A stretch of DNA of 64,000 nt from Alistipes sp. ZOR0009 (GTDB lineage: Bacteria; Bacteroidota; Bacteroidia; Bacteroidales; ZOR0009). Each line of letters opens with the position of its first letter. The first letter of the stretch is position 1. The stretch lies in NCBI RefSeq assembly GCF_000798815.1, contig NZ_JTLD01000031.1, positions 1 through 64,000 on the forward strand. The letters run 5' to 3'. A program made the translations under genes and the position numbers. Positions 8,591 to 17,900 of this stretch are shown here, piece after piece. The notes beneath the pieces were generated by a model. It searched no databases. It had not been told where the DNA came from and was given only the letters and a program-made list of their open reading frames with translations.

Positions 8591-10111
8591 GTGGAAAGTA
8601 AGAAAATTCGTAGTGCACTAATTTCGGTCTTTTACAAAGACAAACTCGATTTAATTGTTAAAGAACTATCTAGGCTGGGTGTTGAGATCTATTCTACAGG
8701 AGGAACGCTCTCGTTCATTAATGATTTAGGGGTAGAAGCAAAGTCGGTGGAATCGCTTACAAGCTACCCTTCGATTTTGGGAGGTAGGGTTAAAACTCTT
8801 CACCCTAAGGTTTTTGGAGGAATTCTTGCTCGAAGAGAAAACCCCAACGATATCCAACAGCTTGGTGAGTATCAAATTCCAGAAATTGACCTTGTAATAG
8901 TTGACTTGTACCCTTTTGAGGAGACTGTTGCATCTGGCGCACCCGATCAGGACATCATCGAAAAAATTGATATAGGTGGTATTTCGCTTATTCGTGCAGC
9001 GGCTAAGAATCATAAGGATGTACTAATTGTAGCATCTCGCGATCAGTACGACGATTTACTAGAAGTTTTAAAAAATGGAGGAGAAACTACTTACGAGCAG
9101 CGTCGTAAGCATGCCGCATTGGCTTTTAGCGTTTCTTCGCACTACGATACTGCTATATTCTCTTACTTTAATGGAGAATTTGGGCTTCCTGTCTTTAAGC
9201 AAAGTTTAGAGGGGGGTAAGCCTCTTCGCTACGGAGAAAATCCTCATCAAAAGGCGGCGTTCTTTGGTAACTTTGCAGATATGTTCGAGCAGCTGAATGG
9301 TAAGGAGGTTTCTTACAATAATATGCTTGATATCGATGCTGCAGTAGGCTTGATAAATGAATTTAATGAACCTACCTTTGCAATCCTTAAGCATACCAAC
9401 GCTTGTGGCCTAGCAACTCGCGAGACAATTGAAAAGGCGTATGTTGATGCGTTTGCTTGCGATCCAGTATCTGCATTTGGAGGCGTGCTGATTGCGAATA
9501 GGCCAATAAACAAGGAAGCAGCGGAGGAAATAAATAAGTTGTTCTTTGAAGTTATTATTTCCGAAGAATATTCTCCAGAGGCATTGGATTTGTTAAAATC
9601 GAAGAAGAATAGAATTATACTAAAAGCAAAAACGTTTGCTCTTCCTGAGTTGCAATTCCGCTCGTTGTTAAATGGTACGGTGGTTCAGGAACGCGATACG
9701 GCCGTGGAAGAGTTGGGCGATATGAAGGTCGTTACCAATGTTGCTCCTGCCAAATCGGATGTAGACGATCTTATTTTCGCGAATAAGGTGGTTAAGCATT
9801 GCAAGTCTAACGCTATTGTTTTAGCAAAGAATGGACAGCTGTTTGCGTCGGGTATTGGCCAGACTTCGAGGGTTGACTCGTTAAAACAAGCTATAGAAAA
9901 AGCTAAATCGTTTGGATTTTCGCTCGAAGGTGCCGTACTTGCATCGGATGCGTTCTTCCCATTTGCCGACTGTGTCGAGATCGCTCACAAGGAAGGCATT
10001 CGTTCGGTAATTCAGCCAGGAGGTTCGGTAAGAGATAACGACTCTATCGAATACTGCGACGCCAACGGCTTGGCAATGGTATTTACCGGCGTAAGACATT
10101 TTAAACACTAA
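8591..10111 (+). CDS. purH: Bifunctional AICAR transformylase / IMP cyclohydrolase PurH
   Basis: 506 residues beginning with GTG. The N-terminal MGS-like IMP cyclohydrolase domain (about 1-185) shows ALISVFYKDKL, STGGTLSFI and GGRVKTLHPKVFGGIL. The C-terminal AICAR formyltransferase domain (about 190-506) shows LRYGENPHQKAAF, ILKHTNACGLA and DAFACDPVSAFGGV, ending with FTGVRHFKH. It performs the last two steps of IMP synthesis in the cytoplasm. Length is normal. mreB follows after 28 bp without a recognisable terminator, so purH may be cotranscribed with the mre cluster, an arrangement frequent in Bacteroidales. Confidence 0.97.
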   Translation: MESKKIRSALISVFYKDKLDLIVKELSRLGVEIYSTGGTLSFINDLGVEAKSVESLTSYPSILGGRVKTLHPKVFGGILARRENPNDIQQLGEYQIPEIDLVIVDLYPFEETVASGAPDQDIIEKIDIGGISLIRAAAKNHKDVLIVASRDQYDDLLEVLKNGGETTYEQRRKHAALAFSVSSHYDTAIFSYFNGEFGLPVFKQSLEGGKPLRYGENPHQKAAFFGNFADMFEQLNGKEVSYNNMLDIDAAVGLINEFNEPTFAILKHTNACGLATRETIEKAYVDAFACDPVSAFGGVLIANRPINKEAAEEINKLFFEVIISEEYSPEALDLLKSKKNRIILKAKTFALPELQFRSLLNGTVVQERDTAVEELGDMKVVTNVAPAKSDVDDLIFANKVVKHCKSNAIVLAKNGQLFASGIGQTSRVDSLKQAIEKAKSFGFSLEGAVLASDAFFPFADCVEIAHKEGIRSVIQPGGSVRDNDSIEYCDANGLAMVFTGVRHFKH

Positions 10112-10139
10112 AGTCAGAACAAAATAAAGAGAGTAAAAT

Positions 10140-11162
10140 ATGGGTTTGTTTTCATTCCTAACACCTGAAATCGCTATAGATCTTGGTACTGCAAATACCA
10201 TTATCTACTATAACGATAAGATTGTTGTGGACGAGCCCTCAATTGTTGCCATCGACCAAAACACTGGTCGATTAGTAGGAATTGGGAACTCTGCTCGACA
10301 GATGCATGGAAAGACTCACGAGAATATCAGAACAATTCGTCCTCTTCGCGATGGCGTTATTGCAGACTTTAAGGCTGCAGAGATGATGATTCGTGGGATG
10401 ATTAAGATGATTAATCACCGTAGCCGTCTATTCCCCAACAACCTTCGTATTGTAGTTTGTATTCCTTCAGGGTCTACCGAAGTGGAGGTACGTGCGGTTC
10501 GCGACTCAGCAGAGCATGCTGGTGGTCGTGATGTTTACATGATTTATGAGCCAATGGCAGCCGCAATTGGTATTGGACTCGATGTAGAGGCTCCCGAAGG
10601 CTGCATGGTTGTAGACATAGGTGGAGGAACAACTGAGATTGCTGTTATTGCACTTGGTGGTATTGTTTGCAATAAGAGTATTCGTGTTGCAGGGGATGGA
10701 TTTACCTACGACATTCAGGCATACATGCGCTACCAGCACAATATTAAGGTGGGTGAGCGTACTGCCGAGGATATTAAAATCGCTGTAGGTTCGGCTCTTC
10801 CTGAGCTTGAGCATGCCCCAGACGATTTTATAGTTCGTGGTCCAAACATTATGACTGCACTTCCAATTGAGGTACCGGTTTCGTACCAGGAGGTTGCTCA
10901 TTGCTTGGATAAATCTATAATGAAGATAGAAACAGCAATTCTGGAAGTGTTGGAGAAGACTCCACCCGAATTGTATGCCGATATTGTAAATCGTGGTATC
11001 TATCTTGCAGGTGGCGGTGCGCTACTTAAGGGCTTAGATAAGCGCTTGACAGATAAGATTAACATTCCTTTCCACGTGGCAGAAGATCCACTTCACGCAG
11101 TGGCCAGAGGAACAAGCATCGCTCTTAAAAACGTAAATAGGTTCTCATTCTTGATGAGATAG
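10140..11162 (+). CDS. mreB: Rod-shape-determining actin homologue MreB
   Basis: 340 residues. The actin-fold phosphate-1 motif IAIDLGTANTIIYY is at residues 11-24, phosphate-2 VVDIGGGTTEIAVI at about 156-169, and the adenosine motif YLAGGGALLKGLDKRL near 285-300. The amphipathic N-terminus (MGLFSFLTPE) fits membrane attachment. MreB filaments orient the elongasome (RodA-PBP2, MreC, MreD) for lateral wall growth. It heads a contiguous mreB-mreC-mreD-mrdA-rodA cluster with 15 bp to mreC. Near-universal length. Confidence 0.97.
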   Translation: MGLFSFLTPEIAIDLGTANTIIYYNDKIVVDEPSIVAIDQNTGRLVGIGNSARQMHGKTHENIRTIRPLRDGVIADFKAAEMMIRGMIKMINHRSRLFPNNLRIVVCIPSGSTEVEVRAVRDSAEHAGGRDVYMIYEPMAAAIGIGLDVEAPEGCMVVDIGGGTTEIAVIALGGIVCNKSIRVAGDGFTYDIQAYMRYQHNIKVGERTAEDIKIAVGSALPELEHAPDDFIVRGPNIMTALPIEVPVSYQEVAHCLDKSIMKIETAILEVLEKTPPELYADIVNRGIYLAGGGALLKGLDKRLTDKINIPFHVAEDPLHAVARGTSIALKNVNRFSFLMR

Positions 11163-11177
11163 AACTTCAAATAAGCT

Positions 11178-12005
11178 ATGGGTAACTTACTGAGGTTCTT
11201 TTTAAAATATCAGGTTTTTTTACTTTTTCTGCTGTTAGAGGTTTTATCAGTAGTTTTATTAGTAAACAACTCCTATTTCCAAAGAGCAAAGGTAGTAAGA
11301 TATACAAGTGATATGGCCAGTGTTATCAATGGCCATATCACTAGTTTTACACAGTACCTTCATCTGAAGGAGGTAAATACCTCTTTAGCCGAAGAAAATG
11401 CTCGCTTAAAAAATAAGCTCGATTGGTATTTGTCGAAGGACACAACCATTCGTGGAAACAGGATTGACTCTACAAGAGGGTTAAACTACTCGTACCTTAA
11501 AGCTGAGGTTATTAACAACTCAATTAATAAGCAGCATAACTATCTCGTTATAGATAAGGGACAGGTAGATGGAATTAAGCCCGAAATGGGAATCGTGACA
11601 AGCGACGGTATTGTTGGAGTTGTTTTGTCTACATCAAAAAATTATGCGAATGTAGTTTCCATGCTTAACCAAAATTTTAGGGCCAGCGCCCGGTTGAAGC
11701 ATTCGGAGTACTTTGGCTCTCTAGCATGGGATGGCAAAGATTACCGCTACATGAATCTTTCTGATATACCACAACACGTCAAAATTAAGGTTGGAGATAC
11801 CGTCGAAACGAGCGGCTACTCTTCCCTGTTTCCTCCGGGGGTATTTATCGGATTGGTGGAGTCGTATAAAGTACAGGGAGGTAACTTCCTTCAGCTTAGG
11901 GTTAGGCTGAAGATCGACTTTAAAAAGCTTCGCTATGTGGATGTGGTTACCAGCTATCGTAAGGAAGAAATTCAAAAGTTAGAAAGCGCTGTTCCAAATG
12001 AATAA
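11178..12005 (+). CDS. mreC: Rod-shape-determining protein MreC
   Basis: 275 residues. One N-terminal membrane helix (about 10-30, FLLFLLLEVLSVVLLVN), a coiled coil (about 60-90, SLAEENARLKNKLDW), then the two beta-barrel domains with VIDKGQVDGIKPEMGIVTSDGIVGVV. The C-terminal end overlaps the mreD start by 8 bp, implying translational coupling. MreC is a periplasmic bitopic protein that activates PBP2. Typical size and context. Confidence 0.93.
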   Translation: MGNLLRFFLKYQVFLLFLLLEVLSVVLLVNNSYFQRAKVVRYTSDMASVINGHITSFTQYLHLKEVNTSLAEENARLKNKLDWYLSKDTTIRGNRIDSTRGLNYSYLKAEVINNSINKQHNYLVIDKGQVDGIKPEMGIVTSDGIVGVVLSTSKNYANVVSMLNQNFRASARLKHSEYFGSLAWDGKDYRYMNLSDIPQHVKIKVGDTVETSGYSSLFPPGVFIGLVESYKVQGGNFLQLRVRLKIDFKKLRYVDVVTSYRKEEIQKLESAVPNE

Positions 12006-12504
12006 TAATATCGTAAAATATTCGCTTGTTTTTGTGGCATTGGTGCTGGTGCAGGAGTTTGTATTCAACAATATCGAGCTCAACACCTACATGAATCCTT
12101 ACGTTTACGTACTTTTTATTTTGATTCTGCCGTTTAGCATCAACCGCTCGGTGATGCTGCTTCTCTCTTTTTTGCTTGGGTTTTCTATCGATATGATGTC
12201 TGGAACATTGGGATTGCATTCGGCCGCATGCGTGGCGATTGGCTACATACGTCCTTTTATCCTTTCGATATTCATATCGCGCGAAGATTTTGAGCAGGAG
12301 GTGGCGCCAACAATTTCGGCCTACGGGCTAATGTGGTTTATTCGCTATGCTGCAGTGCTGGTGGTGATACATCACTTTATACTATTCTCGTTGGAGGCAT
12401 TTACGTTTGTTGGATATTTCACAACGCTTGTAAGAATTTTTCTAAGCTCGTTGTTATCGCTATTCTTTGTGGTGCTTAGTGCGTACGCTTTCTCAAAACA
12501 GTAA
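11998..12504 (+). CDS. mreD: Rod-shape-determining protein MreD
   Basis: 168 residues, with five to six predicted membrane helices and almost no soluble part. Sequence conservation of MreD is low across phyla, so the call rests on size, hydrophobicity (PYVYVLFILILPFSINRS, LLGFSIDMMSGTLGLHSA) and position between mreC and mrdA. The SIDMMSGTLGLHSAA segment resembles the FxxD...G..G motif of MreD/RodZ-associated proteins. Overlaps mreC by 8 bp. Confidence 0.9.
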   Translation: MNNNIVKYSLVFVALVLVQEFVFNNIELNTYMNPYVYVLFILILPFSINRSVMLLLSFLLGFSIDMMSGTLGLHSAACVAIGYIRPFILSIFISREDFEQEVAPTISAYGLMWFIRYAAVLVVIHHFILFSLEAFTFVGYFTTLVRIFLSSLLSLFFVVLSAYAFSKQ

Positions 12505-12522
12505 TTTAGGAGAGGTTATAGA

Positions 12523-14544
12523 ATGATAGGTGGAAGCTTCAATAGGAAGTATGTTATTGGCATGATGATTACCGTAGTTTCACTGGCAATCATCTTGCGT
12601 CTTTTTTATATTCAAGTTGTCGATCCGTCCTACAAGGTTACCGCCTCCAATAACGTGCTGCGTTATATCACCCAGTATCCATCGCGCGGTTTGATTTACG
12701 ACCGTAAAGGGGAGCTGCTGGTATGCAACGAGGCAGCCTACGATTTGATGGTAATTCCGCAGCAGCTAAAAAGTTTCGATACGCTGGAGCTTAGCCGCAT
12801 TATTGCAATGCCAATAGACCAGATCAGAACAACTATAAAGGCGGCAAAGAAGGATTCCTACTACCGCCCTTACGTTTTTGCCAAGCAGGTATCTGCATTT
12901 ACCTATGCAACCTTGCAGGAACGGCTTTACAAATTTCCCGGATTCTTCGTTCAACCACGTACGTTGCGTACCTACCCGCTTCGCATGGCCGGCAATCTGC
13001 TCGGTTATGTTGGCGAAGTAAACGACGCTATCATCCAAAAGGATTCCTACTACAAAATGGGAGACTACATTGGCGTATCGGGGCTAGAGAAGGGGTACGA
13101 GGAGGTTTTGAGAGGAAGAAAAGGCGTTACCATTTCGTTGGTTGACGTGCACAATAGGATTAAAGGATCGTACCAGAACGGGCGTTTTGATACGCTTGCC
13201 ATACTGGGAAAAAATTTGGTAGCTTCGATTGATGCGCAGCTACAGAATTACGGCGAAAAGCTGATGAAGGATAAGGTGGGGAGCATTATTGCCATCGAAC
13301 CTTCGACTGGGGAGATTTTGGCAATGGTGTCGAGTCCGGATTACGACCCAACCGACTTAACAGGACGAAATAGAAGGAAAAACTGGGCTAGATTGGCACT
13401 CGATCCGCTAAACCCAATGTTTAACAGGGCAACGCAGGCGATGTATCCTCCCGGATCGACCTTTAAGCTGCTTAATGCGCTAATTGGTTTGCAGGAGGGG
13501 ATTATTGACGAGAATACCAGCTGGGGTTGCGGCGGCGGTTTTGCCTACGGAGGCCGGGTGCTTAAGTGCCACGCCCACTACTCGCCCGTAAATGTGCTAG
13601 GGTCGATACAGGTTTCGTGCAACACCTTTTATGCACGCGAGTTTGTAACCATGATTAACCATCCCAAATACGGTTCGTCGCACCACGCGTACGAGGTTTG
13701 GACGAAGTACCTAAACGAATTTGGTTTGGGACGCCATCTCAATTCCGACATGAAGTTCGAAAAGACGGGGATTGTACCAAGTGCGGGCTACTTCGACAAG
13801 CTGCACAAGGGAAGATGGAACGGATATACCATCGTTTCGATGGGGATTGGACAGGGAGAGCTTGGGGTTACGCTGCTACAGCTTGCCAACATGACATCAA
13901 TAATAGCCAACCGAGGCTACTACTATATCCCTCACGTAGTAAAAGGAATTGAGGGGCACGAAATTGATAAGCGATTTAAGGAAAAGCATTACGTGAGCAT
14001 CGACCAGTCGCACTTTAACACCGTAGTGCAGGGTATGCGCATGTCGGCTACGGGCGGAACATCCCGAATAGCAGACATCCCCGGCTTAGAGGTTTGCGGA
14101 AAGACTGGAACGGCTCAAAATCCAACCGGAACGAAAAAAGACCACTCGGTGTTTGTTGGGTTTGCCCCCATGAACAACCCGAAGATTGCCATTGCCGTTT
14201 ACGTGGAGAACGCAGGGTTTGGAGCCACCTACGCGGCGCCAATTGCCAGCTTGATGATGGAAAAATACCTGAAGGATAGCGTTTCTCGACCTGCATTGGA
14301 GGAGAGAGTTACGGCATTGAACTTGGCAAACGATATCAGGGCGGTATTTGCAGCCCAAAAGGCAAAGTACGACGCCAAGATGAAGGCCCGCAAGGAGCGT
14401 GAAGACTCGATAAAGCGTGCTCAGTCTCAAAAAAATCAGTTCATTCGTCCTGTAAAACAGGAGGTGGCACCTCAAAAGAGGCAAATATTCCCCGGTGTAA
14501 AGCGAAATCCAACTCCAAAAGTAGTGAGCGGTGAGAAAAAATAA
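12523..14544 (+). CDS. mrdA: Penicillin-binding protein 2 (elongasome transpeptidase)
   Basis: 673 residues. One N-terminal helix (about 10-28), a PBP dimerisation/pedestal domain (about 40-225), then the transpeptidase domain with the SxxK motif S312-T-F-K315 (PPGSTFKLL), the SxN motif S365-C-N367, and K527-T-G-T530 (CGKTGTAQNP). It crosslinks peptidoglycan during cell elongation in the periplasm and is the beta-lactam target for rod shape. A purine-rich AGGAGAGG stretch sits 7 nt before the ATG. The C-terminal tail of about 70 residues is Lys/Arg/Gln-rich and of low complexity. It overlaps rodA by 14 bp. Confidence 0.96.
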   Translation: MIGGSFNRKYVIGMMITVVSLAIILRLFYIQVVDPSYKVTASNNVLRYITQYPSRGLIYDRKGELLVCNEAAYDLMVIPQQLKSFDTLELSRIIAMPIDQIRTTIKAAKKDSYYRPYVFAKQVSAFTYATLQERLYKFPGFFVQPRTLRTYPLRMAGNLLGYVGEVNDAIIQKDSYYKMGDYIGVSGLEKGYEEVLRGRKGVTISLVDVHNRIKGSYQNGRFDTLAILGKNLVASIDAQLQNYGEKLMKDKVGSIIAIEPSTGEILAMVSSPDYDPTDLTGRNRRKNWARLALDPLNPMFNRATQAMYPPGSTFKLLNALIGLQEGIIDENTSWGCGGGFAYGGRVLKCHAHYSPVNVLGSIQVSCNTFYAREFVTMINHPKYGSSHHAYEVWTKYLNEFGLGRHLNSDMKFEKTGIVPSAGYFDKLHKGRWNGYTIVSMGIGQGELGVTLLQLANMTSIIANRGYYYIPHVVKGIEGHEIDKRFKEKHYVSIDQSHFNTVVQGMRMSATGGTSRIADIPGLEVCGKTGTAQNPTGTKKDHSVFVGFAPMNNPKIAIAVYVENAGFGATYAAPIASLMMEKYLKDSVSRPALEERVTALNLANDIRAVFAAQKAKYDAKMKARKEREDSIKRAQSQKNQFIRPVKQEVAPQKRQIFPGVKRNPTPKVVSGEKK

Positions 14545-15946
14545 TACAATAACAGGAAAGCTCGATTGGACGACCATATTTATCTACCTATTCCTCGTAT
14601 TTTTTGGATGGTTGAATATTTATGCGGCTGTTTACAACGAGGAGCATGCAAGCATATTCGATGTTACGCAGAAGTATGGCGTTCAGATGATCTGGATTGG
14701 TGCCGCATTCGTTATTGCGCTTGTGATAATGCTGCTGGATACGCGGCTTTTTTACGCCTTCTCCGAAATTTTTTATGGATTTACCATATTACTCCTGCTG
14801 CTGGTGCTAGTATTGGGAAAGGAGGTTAACGGGCAGCGCGCTTGGTTCGAGTTGGGAAGCTTAAAGATTCAGCCGGCCGAGTTTGCCAAGGTGGCAACCG
14901 TGCTGTTGCTCTCGCGGGTGATGAGCGCGCACAATTTTGTGCTCAATACGCTTGGCGGATACCTAAAAGTGGCTGCCGTATTGCTACCTCCTGCCGCATT
15001 AATCATGCTTCAGCCCGATACAGGATCGACGCTTGTTTATGGAGCGCTTATTATCCTACTATATAAGGAAGGAATGCCCGGATGGGTGCTGGCCGTTACC
15101 ATTTCGACCGCCGCTCTGTTCATATTTTCGCTGCTGTTTGATAAGGTTTACATAGTAATTGCCTTAACGGTTGGAGCGTTGATGTTTTCGGGCTACGTGT
15201 ACCGTCGGAACGGCGTTGCGGCGTCTATTGCGCTGGCTATTGCGGCCTTATCGGCGGGCACATACTTTATTGCAGAGGCATTGGGCTACCCAATAGAGCT
15301 GTACTATGCCATTGCAGGCTGGTCGGTGCTGGCCGCATTGGTAATGCTGGTGCTTAGCTTTACGCGCCACATCAAGCGCCTTTGGCTGGTTATCGTTATT
15401 GTAATAGGCTCGATAGGGGTAAACTACTCGGTTGACCTTGTTTTTCATAAGGTGCTAGCTCTTCACCAGCAGAAGCGTATTAACGATCTGCTCGGAATAG
15501 AAAGCGATCCGTTGGGATGGGGTTACAACGTGAACCAAAGTAAAATCGCCATCGGTTCGGGAGGTTTAATTGGCAAAGGATTCCTTCAGGGAACGCAAAC
15601 CAAGTACAACTTTGTGCCCGAACAGAGCACCGACTTCATCTTCTGCACAATTGGCGAGGAGTGGGGCTTTGTAGGATCGCTGGTTATTGTTGGATTGTTT
15701 ACGCTGCTATTATTTCGCATAATGCTTATTGCCGACAGGCAAAGGGAGCCCTTTGCACGGATATTTGGCTACGGCGTACTCGCGATATTCTTCTTCCACT
15801 TTGCCGTAAACGTGAGCATGACCATCGGATTGGCGCCCGTAATTGGGATTCCGTTGCCGTTTATTAGCTACGGAGGTTCGTCGTTATGGTCGTTTACGAT
15901 GTTGCTCTTTATTCTTCTGAAATTTGACTCTTCGCGATTTGAGTAG
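14531..15946 (+). CDS. rodA: Rod-shape-determining SEDS glycosyltransferase RodA
   Basis: 471 residues from a GTG inside the end of mrdA (14-bp overlap). Multiple membrane helices. SEDS hallmarks: NGQRAWFELGSLKIQPAEFAK, QPDTGSTLVYG, and the C-terminal FVPEQSTDFIFCTIGEEWG and GIPLPFISYGGSS motifs. It is about 100 residues longer than the Escherichia coli protein because of extra hydrophobic segments between about 190 and 290, a feature commonly seen in Bacteroidota RodA. It polymerises lipid II for cell elongation with PBP2. Its 3' end overlaps the convergent acpH-like gene by 38 bp. Confidence 0.95.
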   Translation: MRKNNTITGKLDWTTIFIYLFLVFFGWLNIYAAVYNEEHASIFDVTQKYGVQMIWIGAAFVIALVIMLLDTRLFYAFSEIFYGFTILLLLLVLVLGKEVNGQRAWFELGSLKIQPAEFAKVATVLLLSRVMSAHNFVLNTLGGYLKVAAVLLPPAALIMLQPDTGSTLVYGALIILLYKEGMPGWVLAVTISTAALFIFSLLFDKVYIVIALTVGALMFSGYVYRRNGVAASIALAIAALSAGTYFIAEALGYPIELYYAIAGWSVLAALVMLVLSFTRHIKRLWLVIVIVIGSIGVNYSVDLVFHKVLALHQQKRINDLLGIESDPLGWGYNVNQSKIAIGSGGLIGKGFLQGTQTKYNFVPEQSTDFIFCTIGEEWGFVGSLVIVGLFTLLLFRIMLIADRQREPFARIFGYGVLAIFFFHFAVNVSMTIGLAPVIGIPLPFISYGGSSLWSFTMLLFILLKFDSSRFE

Positions 15947-16544
15947 CCGCCAGCTCATTTATTGGTAGCGCATACTTCTTATTAAGATATACGGACAGAT
16001 CGCCCAGCAGCTGGTAAAAGTGTTGGGCGATTTCCTTTTCATGGCTTTTCAGCACCATTATTGCCTGCTGATGGTTGTCCGGAAGCGACGTATAGGTGGA
16101 CATGATGGAAAGCGCCTTTTCGATACCTTTAAGATTGGAGTACGAGTAGAGCCGATTGCTCTGTATCATGAATGGCAGGAACTCCTTAACCGGTGTAGGC
16201 AGCACCCGGAAGTTTTTTATGAGGATCTTGTAAAAGTTTCGGGTAAAGCGGCGAAGCGGGGTAGGGTGCCAGTCGTTCCAATTCTTGGTAAGTATATGAT
16301 CAAAGGCCATATCCACAATAACACCGGCATATCGGCCATAATCTTTGCGGAAAAGCTCGCGCGTAGCCAAGAAGGCGGGGTGAGCATCCATCGTGGCGTC
16401 GATATCGCGGTGGATGAGGATGCCTTTTTGCACCTCGTCGGGGTACGATTCGTGCTTTCGGCCCTTTACATAGTCGCCAATAAAGTTGCCAATGGCAAGC
16501 TTCTCATTTTCGCCCGAGAGGTAGATGTGTCCAACAAAATTCAT
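15909..16544 (-). CDS. ACP phosphodiesterase family protein (AcpH / DUF479)
   Basis: 211 residues. N-terminal MNFVGHIYLSG and GNFIGDYVKGR, then GILIHRDIDATMDAHP and GVIVDMAFDHILTKNW; these His/Asp-rich motifs form the HD-like metal site of the DUF479 family. The E. coli member removes 4'-phosphopantetheine from acyl carrier protein; whether Bacteroidota members do the same is inferred. The 3' end overlaps rodA on the other strand by 38 bp, so the two genes share coding DNA at their termini. Confidence 0.82.
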   Translation of the reverse strand: MNFVGHIYLSGENEKLAIGNFIGDYVKGRKHESYPDEVQKGILIHRDIDATMDAHPAFLATRELFRKDYGRYAGVIVDMAFDHILTKNWNDWHPTPLRRFTRNFYKILIKNFRVLPTPVKEFLPFMIQSNRLYSYSNLKGIEKALSIMSTYTSLPDNHQQAIMVLKSHEKEIAQHFYQLLGDLSVYLNKKYALPINELAATQIAKSQISEE

Positions 16545-16618
16545 GGCCTATTTTTAGGTATCGAAACGGAAAAAGTGGCGAAAGGTTTAAAGGCAGCCGG
16601 TACGGGCGTGCTGTTTTG

Positions 16619-16643
16619 GCCTGCTGGCGTAAAATCAGCAGGC
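16619..16643. other. Hairpin between the acyltransferase and acpH-like genes
   Basis: GCCTGCTG (16619-16626) and CAGCAGGC (16636-16643) form a perfect 8-bp stem without a following T tract on either strand, so it is a weak terminator candidate at best. Confidence 0.4.
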
Positions 16644-16663
16644 ACCGGGATAAAATTTCTCCC

Positions 16664-17233
16664 CTAATCGAGGGCTGCACGTAGCTTCTGCTCCCAATCG
16701 AGGACGTTTCGGCTTCGTTCCTTGAGCCTTTTGGCTGGCGTTCCGGAGTAAATGAAAAATTCGTCGCAATCGCGGTTAACTAAGCTCATGGCGCCTACTG
16801 CGCAGCCCGCACCAAGGGTAACACCAGGAAGAATGATGGAGTTGGAACCCACAATAACGTGCTTGCAAAGCGTAACGTCGGCATGTTTTACGTTGGTGTA
16901 CTCCGACGAAACGGTTGGGTTGGTTAAAAAGTTGCCCGAATAGTCGTCGTTGCTCGAGTAAATGGCCACCCGCGACGAGATGCCCGAAAAATCTTCGAAG
17001 GTAACCTTTCCCTCGCCCATGATGGAGGAGTAAACGGCAATGTGCACGTAATCGCCAATCTCGATGCCGCCTTTACCCGCCGAAAGGACGCAAAAATCGT
17101 CGATGCGCACGTTATTTCCGATGGAGATTCTCGAAATACCGTAGAGGCTTGCCTTTCTGCTTAGCTGCACGTTGTTTCCAACCGACTTAAAGCCCAATTC
17201 TGCCAGCTCTTCTGCACTGTAAAATGATGTCAT
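16664..17233 (-). CDS. Hexapeptide-repeat acyltransferase (sugar O-acetyltransferase-like)
   Basis: 189 residues. Left-handed beta-helix hexapeptide repeats run through about 30-165, for example ISIGNNVRIDDFCVLSAGKG and VIVGSNSIILPGVTLGAGCA, with a C-terminal cap KSGTPAKRLKER-type segment (here YSGTPAKRLKERSRN). This architecture occurs in LacA/WbbJ/CysE-like O- and N-acetyltransferases that use acetyl-CoA. The usual catalytic His is not obvious to me, so the acceptor is undetermined. It is a single gene next to a repeat-bearing gap; an LPS or surface polysaccharide substrate is possible. Confidence 0.8.
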   Translation of the reverse strand: MTSFYSAEELAELGFKSVGNNVQLSRKASLYGISRISIGNNVRIDDFCVLSAGKGGIEIGDYVHIAVYSSIMGEGKVTFEDFSGISSRVAIYSSNDDYSGNFLTNPTVSSEYTNVKHADVTLCKHVIVGSNSIILPGVTLGAGCAVGAMSLVNRDCDEFFIYSGTPAKRLKERSRNVLDWEQKLRAALD

Positions 17234-17900
17234 GGTAGCTACTATGTATTGCGTTAACTTTTTTTGTAAAGTTAGCGTATTGCATCGAAAAAAGGAGAAT
17301 TTTATGGCGTTAAATATTACGTGGTTACGCCTACAACCTGCTAATATTGGGCTACGAATGCGAAATTTTAGATAACGAGCTATCTGGTTGAGCCGTATGT
17401 AGCGTTGGGGTGGAGGTTAGAGACTCTACAATGACTATAAATGAGGTTGGTGTGTTGTAATGTGTTGAAAAACAATAGTTAGTGTGCTATTTTGAACTTG
17501 CTGGTAAAAAATAAATGATACGAGTGTATAAGTAAATGGATGAAGTGAATATATAAACGGTATAGCTGCTCGAGTAAATATAAAAGAAGCATAAAGAGGA
17601 GAGCCAGTATAGAATATTAATGAGCAGGTGCATAAAATAAATGGTTTGATATTATAAATAAGTGAGGCAGGTGAATATATAAATGAGCAGGGTGAGCGAA
17701 TAAATAGGTACTATGTGTAAAGAGATGAAGAAAAAAGGGATATAATCAAACAAAATGAGATAGTCGGAAGTTACTAGTAGTAAGTAATTCGAGCAAAAGG
17801 CCTTGGTATTAACGGCAACTGATGCAGAAACGAGGACGCGAAGCTAATACTTGCAGTAAGGGCAATGCTCGGAAGTAGGAATCCTAAAAAAGGGGAGCTT
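17234..17900. repeat. Gene-poor segment with degenerate AT-rich repeats
   Basis: No credible coding frame. A hairpin (CGTTAACTTT near 17262 against AAAGTTAGCG near 17277) lies just upstream of the acyltransferase start. From about 17505 to 17735 the sequence is a degenerate repeat: the 13-mer GTGAATATATAAA occurs at 17545-17557 and 17671-17683, AATGAGCAGG at 17619-17628 and 17682-17691, and AATAAATG-like words recur throughout. No transposase or att site is seen. Confidence 0.6.
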
